8,552 nt of DNA. It comes from Solirubrobacteraceae bacterium. GTDB taxonomy: Bacteria; Actinomycetota; Thermoleophilia; Solirubrobacterales; Solirubrobacteraceae. The notes under the pieces were generated by a model. That model was given only the letters and a program-made list of their open reading frames with translations. It was not told where the DNA came from and made no database searches. This document shows, piece by piece, positions 4,662 to 8,552 of this stretch (positions are counted from its first letter, which is position 1; the number at the start of each line of letters is the position of its first letter). The position numbers were made by a program, and so were the translations under genes. The DNA lies in contig JASHQV010000289.1 in the NCBI GenBank assembly GCA_030038955.1, positions 1 through 8,552 of the forward strand. The letters run 5' to 3'.

Positions 4662-6332
4662 ATGAACTTTCCAATCAACCACCGGAGCGATCCGAGGCGG
4701 GCACCCAGCTCTCCGTGGCGTACTCGGCTCTGTCGAGCCGGCCTGATCGTCATGGCTCTGCTCGGCATCGGCGGGCTGGTGACGGCCTGCGGGGGTGGGT
4801 CTCCCGGGTCTGGTGTTGCCAGGCCCGGGAAGAACCCGGCCTCGACCGGGTCATCATCGGCATCACGCGGAAGTGCAGCCAGCCGCGAGCGGATCGCTCT
4901 GGCCTACGTCAACTGCATGCGCACTCACGGCGAGCCGAACATGCCCGATCCCACCAGCACAGGGGCCGGCACGCACATCTCGGTCTCGGCGGGCTCGGGA
5001 GTGGATCCGAACTCTCCACAGTTCGCTCGTGCGACCAACGCCTGCAAGCACCTTCTGTCCGGCACCAGCACAGGGGCGGGCGGCAGCACAGCGGCAACGA
5101 CGCCGAGTCCGCAAAGTGGCGCGGCGACTGACTGTCTGACCACGAGACACTGCTACGCCCCGCGCCAGTTCCTGACGGCCTACGGCGTAGAGCCGCTGCT
5201 GGACCGCGGGATCACCGGCCACGGCGTCACGGTGGTGCTGCCCGAGGAGGCCGAGACGGGGCCGGCGCGACCCCAGCCGATAACCAACCTCCTGCAGTCG
5301 GTTACCGACATCCGTAAGGACCTGGCGGCCTTCGACAGCCGGTTCGGACTGCCCCCGGCTCACCTCCATGTGATCAAGACCTTGGCGGGCGCATCCGCCT
5401 CGCCGTGGTTGGCCGGCGTGGAGGAGGTGGAGGACACCGAGCTGGTCCACGCCATCGCCCCGGATGCCACCATCCGCGAGTTCCCTGTCGACGTGGCGGG
5501 CGTGAGCACCCCGGCGAAGCTCGCCACCACGTTCGCGTCCTACGTACGCACCGCCGTCAGCGACGGGGAGGTGATGTCCCAAAGCGGCATCGGCCAGACC
5601 TTCAACGTGGGCGAGAGCTCGTGGACCAGCGCAGAGGTGGCGAGGATGAACTCGGCGTTGAAATACGCCGCCGCTCGCCATCTCACCGTCGTCGTCGCCT
5701 CCGGCGACTACGGCGCGATCGGCAACGGCTCATCGAAGCCGCTCAGGGAAGTCAGCCTGCCCGCCTCAGATCCCTGGGTGCTCGCCGTCGGCGGCAGCAC
5801 ACTGACCGCGAACCCCATCACCGGGACCTACCAGAGCGAGACCGCCTGGAACACGCCGTCCGAATCACCGGACGCGTCTGGTGGCGGCTTCAGCCGGCTA
5901 TTCGCCCGTCCCAGCTACCAGCACGGCGTGCCCCGGATCGGCGCCACCCGCGGCGTGCCAGACGTCGCCGGGGAGGCGACCGGCACCAGCGGCATGGCAC
6001 TCGTCTTCCCCGCGCCCGGCGCCGGTGAGGAGCTCATCGGAGCGGGCGGCACGAGCGCAGCCGCGCCCTTCTGGGCCGGCCTGATCGCCCTCGCCGACCA
6101 GAAGGCCGGGCATGCTCTCGGCTTCGTCAACCCCGCCATCTACCGAATCGCCCAAAGCCCGATGTATCACAAGGCGTTCCACGACATCACCACCGGCAAC
6201 AACACCGTGACCCTCAACGGGACCACGATCACCGGATACCAGGCGGGCGCCGGGTGGGACCCCGTCACCGGCTGGGGAACCCCAAACGCCCAGGTCCTCA
6301 TCCCCCTGCTCGCCCGCTACGCAAGCCAGTGA
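4662..6332 (+). CDS. Secreted lipoprotein with a CMRxHG module fused to a sedolisin (S53) serine-carboxyl peptidase domain
   Basis: A 556-residue predicted surface lipoprotein. After a basic N-terminus, a hydrophobic signal ends in the lipobox LVTAC with lipidated Cys43. A Gly/Ser linker leads to residues 79-132, where CMRTHGEPNMPDP and DPNSPQFARATNAC carry Cys85 and Cys128, a small module common in actinobacterial lipoproteins. A second linker leads to the peptidase (about 158-553). The sedolisin catalytic set is present: Glu254 and Asp258 four residues apart, oxyanion Asp349 (ASGDYG) and nucleophile Ser465 (GGTSAAAPFWAG). Calcium-site residues Asp508-Ile509 and G-x-G-x-D at 529-533 are kept. 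Such enzymes cleave proteins or peptides, usually at acidic pH. The usual propeptide of about 150 residues is not recognisable. ATG 4662 is chosen because it gives a normal signal peptide; no ribosome site precedes it, and ATG 4590 and 4602 are in frame upstream. Confidence 0.92.
   Translation: MNFPINHRSDPRRAPSSPWRTRLCRAGLIVMALLGIGGLVTACGGGSPGSGVARPGKNPASTGSSSASRGSAASRERIALAYVNCMRTHGEPNMPDPTSTGAGTHISVSAGSGVDPNSPQFARATNACKHLLSGTSTGAGGSTAATTPSPQSGAATDCLTTRHCYAPRQFLTAYGVEPLLDRGITGHGVTVVLPEEAETGPARPQPITNLLQSVTDIRKDLAAFDSRFGLPPAHLHVIKTLAGASASPWLAGVEEVEDTELVHAIAPDATIREFPVDVAGVSTPAKLATTFASYVRTAVSDGEVMSQSGIGQTFNVGESSWTSAEVARMNSALKYAAARHLTVVVASGDYGAIGNGSSKPLREVSLPASDPWVLAVGGSTLTANPITGTYQSETAWNTPSESPDASGGGFSRLFARPSYQHGVPRIGATRGVPDVAGEATGTSGMALVFPAPGAGEELIGAGGTSAAAPFWAGLIALADQKAGHALGFVNPAIYRIAQSPMYHKAFHDITTGNNTVTLNGTTITGYQAGAGWDPVTGWGTPNAQVLIPLLARYASQ
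4952..5081 (+). repeat. Pair of near-identical 19-bp direct repeats inside the S53 gene
   Basis: CACCAGCACAGGGGC followed by CGGC (4952-4970) recurs as CACCAGCACAGGGGC followed by GGGC (5063-5081), with one mismatch in 19. The distance is 111 bp, exactly 37 codons, and both copies encode Thr-Ser-Thr-Gly-Ala-Gly. They bracket the second half of the CMRxHG module. Recombination between them would remove 37 residues, including Cys128, without a frameshift. Confidence 0.55.
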
Positions 6333-6702
6333 AGTCGTTGTCGAGAGCACGCGGTCGGGTACGCCAACGAGGCGCGGATGGCAGGCAGGCATCTCGCAGG
6401 GCGATGAGTCGAGGGGCGCGGTCCTTGGTCCATAGCCAGCGCTCAGACGCTCTCCGTATGGACAGCTCGGCGCAGTACGACGCTGACTCCCGTCAGGCGT
6501 TGGTGTCGGTCGAGGCGGTACGCCGGTTGGATCGTTTGCTGACCGCCCACCACGCCGTTGCGCGGCGGACTGCGCTAAACGCCCTTGCGCGGCGGACTGC
6601 GCTAAACGCCGTTGCGCGGCGGACTGAGCTAATAGACCCACGAAGGAAAGCGTCAGATGAAGACAAGACCTGCCTCCGCGGCGTGATCGCAGGATCAGCC
6701 AC
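6333..6702. other. Gene-poor spacer between the S53 and PadR genes
   Basis: About 370 bp without a gene that I can support. A plus-strand frame is open across it (from within the S53 gene to 6721), but it has no ribosome site, has an Arg/Ala/Ser-rich composition and follows no known family. Minus-strand frames are equally open. The 27-bp tandem repeat array (6552-6632) is the only clear structure. A short AAGGAAA-preceded ATG at 6657 yields just eight codons. No clear terminator for the S53 gene was found. Confidence 0.5.
6552..6632. repeat. Three tandem copies of a 27-bp repeat
   Basis: Units 6552-6578, 6579-6605 and 6606-6632 abut exactly. Each begins ACGCC, contains TTGCGCGGCGGACTG and ends GCTAA. 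Unit 2 differs from unit 1 by one base (G to C at position 6) and unit 3 by one base (C to A at position 22). Within each unit TTGCGC and GCGCTAA form an imperfect dyad around GGCGGACT, intact in units 1 and 2 and weakened in unit 3 by its C-to-A change. The 27-bp length keeps any overlapping reading frame open (nine codons). The array lies about 70 bp upstream of the PadR promoter, so a regulatory binding role is possible, but simple slippage expansion is not excluded. Confidence 0.85.
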
Positions 6703-6731
6703 TGGACAAATAGCTAGTTGAACGATATATA
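6703..6731 (+). promoter_or_regulatory. Promoter of the PadR gene, probably giving a leaderless transcript
   Basis: TGGACA (6703-6708) and TATATA (6726-6731) are separated by 17 bp, a strong vegetative pair. The -10 ends eight bases before the ATG at 6740, so transcription should begin at or just before the start codon. No ribosome-binding sequence lies upstream of that ATG, consistent with leaderless translation. Confidence 0.65.
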
Positions 6732-6734
6732 TTG
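6723..6734. promoter_or_regulatory. Candidate operator overlapping the PadR -10 element
   Basis: CGATATATATTG is a 12-bp dyad with one mismatched pair, placed exactly on the -10 box. PadR repressors bind AT-rich palindromes and usually control their own gene, so this is the natural autoregulatory site. A TA-rich -10 is partly palindromic by chance, which limits confidence. Confidence 0.35.
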
Positions 6735-6739
6735 CAAGT

Positions 6740-7078
6740 ATGAGCAAGCGCGCCATGCAGGAGACGACGTTCCTGATCCTCACGGCCCTCGCCGGCGGAA
6801 GCCGTCATGGCTATGGGATCATCATCGACGTCGAGGAGATCTCGACCGGCCGCGTCCGACTCCGTGCCGGAACGCTCTATACGGCGCTGGACCGTCTGCA
6901 GTCAGACGGACTGGTCGAGCCGGACCGTGAGGAGATCGTGGACAACCGACTGCGGCGCTACTACCGATTGACCGCAACCGGGGCGCGGCGACTGGCTGAG
7001 GAGGCCGAGCGCCTACGCTCCAACGCCCACGCGGCGACGTCCCGACTGGATCTCAACGGAGGGGTGGCGGCAACATGA
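6740..7078 (+). CDS. PadR-family transcriptional repressor
   Basis: A 112-residue cytoplasmic winged-helix regulator of the short PadR type (one DNA-binding domain, little C-terminal extension). Diagnostic features are the N-terminal helix TTFLILTAL, the HGYGI motif (23-27), the recognition helix region GTLYTALDRLQSDGLVE (44-60) and the wing RRYYRLTATGARRL (72-85). ATG 6740 is chosen because the promoter spacing makes it the first codon of a leaderless message; ATG 6755 is a possible internal alternative. The stop overlaps the next start as ATGA, so the two genes are co-translated. The usual role of this pairing is repression of its own operon, relieved by a ligand or stress. The ligand cannot be read from the sequence. 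Confidence 0.93.
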   Translation: MSKRAMQETTFLILTALAGGSRHGYGIIIDVEEISTGRVRLRAGTLYTALDRLQSDGLVEPDREEIVDNRLRRYYRLTATGARRLAEEAERLRSNAHAATSRLDLNGGVAAT

Positions 7079-7536
7079 ACGGCACTCTGGAGCGACGCTA
7101 CCGCCGGCTGCTGCACCTCTATCCGAAGGCGTTCCGCCGCGAGCACGAGGAGGAGATCCTCGCAGTGCTCATGGCCAGCGCGGCAAAGGCGCAGACACGC
7201 CCGCGCCTGGTCGAGACGTTCAACTTGCTCATCCACGCGCTCCTGTGGCGGGCCCGGCACACCAGCATCCCCAACCCCTCTAGAGGAGGAGTCATGAACT
7301 TCAAATGGGCCGACGAGAACGCCGCCGGGATAGACAAACGCATCCCCGCCTTCGAGTACAGGCATCCGCGGTTGTTCTGCGTGCTACTGACTTGCACCGG
7401 CGCCTGGTTTGTCATCCTCACCGCGATCCTCTATGGCTATGGCGTCGGCGGGTGGTGGGGAGCGGTGCTGATGCCGGCGGCAGCAGTCACCCTCTTCTTC
7501 GCGTACCGCCTACGTGTAATCGCTGGCAAGAGCTGA
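7075..7536 (+). CDS. Small membrane protein co-transcribed with PadR (two predicted membrane helices)
   Basis: A 153-residue protein in two parts. Residues 1-70 are soluble and basic, with LERRYRRLLHLYPKAFRREHEEEILAVLM, the kind of N-terminal segment often found in proteins encoded directly after PadR genes in actinobacteria. Residues 74-153 hold two hydrophobic helices (about 99-121 and 123-144) with a short Gly/Trp-rich turn (YGVGGWWG) and a charged end. No enzymatic motif is visible. The start overlaps the PadR stop (ATGA). A second in-frame ATG at 7294 has a much better ribosome site than the first start, so an 80-residue membrane protein may be made separately. The function is unknown. 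By context it is the likely target or partner of PadR control in a membrane or export response. Confidence 0.8.
   Translation: MNGTLERRYRRLLHLYPKAFRREHEEEILAVLMASAAKAQTRPRLVETFNLLIHALLWRARHTSIPNPSRGGVMNFKWADENAAGIDKRIPAFEYRHPRLFCVLLTCTGAWFVILTAILYGYGVGGWWGAVLMPAAAVTLFFAYRLRVIAGKS
7283..7296 (+). promoter_or_regulatory. Strong internal ribosome site and ATG inside the PadR-linked membrane protein gene
   Basis: GAGGAGG (7283-7289) is followed four bases later by ATG (7294-7296) in the same frame as the gene from 7075. It would start an 80-residue product (MNFKWADENAAG...) that contains both membrane helices without the basic N-terminal domain. This suggests either two products from one frame or two ancestral genes that lost the stop between them. 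Confidence 0.5.
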
Positions 7537-7585
7537 CGGGAACGCCACGTGAGGGCTGCGCCGATCGACGCGAAATCCGACTACG

Positions 7586-8320
7586 ATGCCGAGCGAGCCG
7601 ACGATCTCGGATCTGATTCGCCGGGGTGAAGATGCTCTGCTTGAGGCTGGATTCCGCAGGGTGACTGCACCCAAGCACGAGCACTGCTTTGATCGGCACG
7701 GCAGCGCGCGAACCGAGATGGCGACTCTGGGTTGGCGGCGTCCGCCGTGGATCGGTTGGGGCTGGCGCTGCACTATGAGAACATCGCGCGGCTGATGCAA
7801 GGGACGGAGTTGGTACCCGGCGACATCGACACCGAGGAGGGACTGTTCCGTGAGGCGTTGACTGTGTGTGAAGCTATCGGAGATCGGGCAGGAGTCGCGC
7901 AATCGTTGTTCGGGCTCGGGCTGGTGTCCTAGGTTCTGCGCCGCGACTGGACGTCGGCGATGCCGCTCTCCCGGCGCGCGCTCGAGATCGTTGAGGAGAT
8001 CGGCAATGCGGCCGATCTGTATACCCGCTCGGAGATTCACCGCCATGTGGCTTCTATCACGTGGTGGTGGACGTTCGCATCGATGATTCAGTACGCCACC
8101 TGCAACGTGCTCTTGAGCTGCGTGAGCGACTCGGCGGCCCCTGTGTCATTCCCAGCGGACCATCGCTCTGCGTGAGGCCGAGCAAGAGGCAGGACATCTC
8201 GAACGAGCGGTGGAACTGCTGGAAGGAGCGGTGATGCTGGCACGGCAATCCGACCTTCTCGCGGAGCGCATCAATGACGCCGAACGGGTCGCAGAGGCCG
8301 CACGAAGCGCGCTCTCGTGA
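7586..8320 (+). pseudogene. Decayed tetratricopeptide-repeat (TPR) protein gene
   Basis: Coding-like sequence runs through all three frames and makes sense only when they are joined. A start segment (MPSEPTISDLIRRGEDALLEAG) in one frame changes frame near 7690-7710. It continues as LGLALHYENIARLM and TEEGLFREALTVCEAIGDRA, followed by QSLFGLGLV, a TPR-like helix pair. TAG at 7930-7932 then interrupts the frame, probably an old CAG (Gln) codon. The same frame resumes with VLRRDWTSAMPLSRRALEIVE to 8049. A missing base near 8050 shifts it to FYHVVVDVRIDDSVRHL and QRALELRERL. A second missing base near 8158 shifts it to TIALREAEQEAGHLERAVEL, ending ARSALS with TGA at 8318-8320. TPR proteins are helical scaffolds for protein contacts. 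The N-terminal third looks deleted or scrambled. Confidence 0.75.
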
Positions 8321-8325
8321 CCCGA

Positions 8326-8380
8326 CCCCCGGCTGCCGATCCGTCTGGCCGTCGGCCACCGCCGAGCAAGTAACCGGGGG
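8326..8380. terminator. Nested inverted repeats after the TPR pseudogene
   Basis: CCCCCGG (8326-8332) is complementary to CCGGGGG (8374-8380). Inside lies a small hairpin, TGGCC (8346-8350), GTC loop, GGCCA (8354-8358). There is no U-tract on either side. If the right-hand gene is on the minus strand, the element sits between convergent genes, where a bidirectional stop would be expected. The 41-base interval makes the outer stem uncertain. Confidence 0.3.
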
Positions 8381-8409
8381 CCTGTCAGGTCTTGCGGGCG
8401 GCGCGTGTC

Positions 8410-8552
8410 TTAGGTTATGTGCGGGCCAGGCATGGGACGCCACCGCTGTTTGATCTCGTCTTGGACTTGGGCGACGGCCTGGTGGCGAGGCCCGAACGCG
8501 ACGAACACCCAGACGACCTCGCGTTGCTCGTGACGCGCGAGTTGCACGACGA
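8410..8552 (-). CDS. 3' end of a possible minus-strand gene (hypothetical, truncated at window end)
   Basis: The minus frame is open from the window edge to TAA at 8412-8410, giving 46 residues: VVQLARHEQREVVWVFVAFG, then PRHQAVAQVQDEIKQRW and a short PMPGPHIT tail. A beta-strand-like VVWVFVAFG followed by an amphipathic helix looks protein-like. The complementary plus frame is also open from 8374 to the edge and has similar third-position GC, so strand choice rests on the more natural residue mix of the minus reading. The family is not recognised. Confidence 0.4.
   Translation of the reverse strand, partial: VVQLARHEQREVVWVFVAFGPRHQAVAQVQDEIKQRWRPMPGPHIT

Noticed and set aside
4523..4768. 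N-terminal extension of the response regulator by 82 residues
   Set aside because: The receiver domain starts at MRVLVVEDH with a good ribosome site at 4522. The extension would run through the divergent promoter and into the S53 gene and is rich in Arg/Trp.
6552..6632. CRISPR-like interpretation of the 27-bp repeats
   Set aside because: The units abut with no spacers and there are no cas genes, so this is a tandem repeat.
5898..6641. 247-residue minus-strand frame antisense to the S53 gene end and repeat array
   Set aside because: Shadow of GC-rich coding sequence; the S53 catalytic and calcium motifs fix the true strand and frame.
6254..6721. 155-residue plus-strand frame running from the S53 3' end through the 27-bp repeats
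   Set aside because: It overlaps the S53 gene and has no ribosome site. Its apparent nine-residue repeats arise only because the DNA unit is a multiple of three.
6493..6783. 96-residue minus-strand frame with a hydrophobic segment (LLILAIYIVQLAI) over the PadR promoter
   Set aside because: The hydrophobic stretch comes from the AT-rich promoter and the repeats give VRRA-type residues. There is no ribosome site, and it overlaps the PadR start.
8057..8443. 128-residue minus-strand frame over the TPR pseudogene end
   Set aside because: Antisense to segments that read as TPR helices on the plus strand, with no ribosome site or recognisable motif.

Overview
High-GC chromosomal DNA from what is most likely an actinobacterium of the Thermoleophilia / Solirubrobacterales type. 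The reasons are the strong GC third-position bias, a long ECF sigma factor that continues into a zinc-finger, membrane and Ala/Gly/Thr/Pro-rich tail, a secreted lipoprotein with a 'CMRTHG...DPNSPQF...AC' module, and a PadR gene overlapping a short membrane-protein gene. This assignment is inference from gene style, not from a marker gene.

Layout. (1) Positions 1-717: the 3' end of an unrecognised + strand gene, a 24-bp perfect palindrome that probably terminates transcription from both sides, and a convergent 61-residue basic helical protein gene with a very strong ribosome site. That gene's promoter is back-to-back with the promoter of the sigma gene. (2) 718-2214: ECF-type sigma factor with a fused anti-sigma-like membrane tail. 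(3) 2285-2391: tRNA-Pro(CGG) with an excellent intrinsic terminator, followed by an 11-bp tandem repeat and a 17-bp palindrome. (4) 2555-4522, minus strand: an OmpR-family response regulator and its histidine kinase, 6 bp apart and probably translationally coupled. (5) 4662-6332, plus strand, divergent from the regulator: a lipoprotein that joins a two-cysteine 'CMRxHG' module to a full sedolisin (S53) catalytic domain with no recognisable propeptide. (6) 6333-7536: a gene-poor spacer with three copies of a 27-bp tandem repeat, then a PadR repressor that looks leaderless and overlaps by ATGA a small two-helix membrane protein with a strong internal start. (7) 7586-8320: remains of a tetratricopeptide-repeat (TPR) gene broken by one nonsense codon and at least two single-base deletions. 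A weakly supported partial minus-strand gene follows to the window end.

Functional reading. Regions 4-5 look like one surface-sensing unit in which an envelope kinase/regulator pair controls, or responds to, a membrane-anchored acid-protease-like enzyme. Region 6 is a self-contained PadR-controlled membrane module. The broken TPR gene suggests that the right end of the window is decaying. No CRISPR array, insertion sequence, integrase gene or rRNA is visible. The best candidate for something undescribed is the lipoprotein-CMRxHG-sedolisin fusion next to its two-component system.
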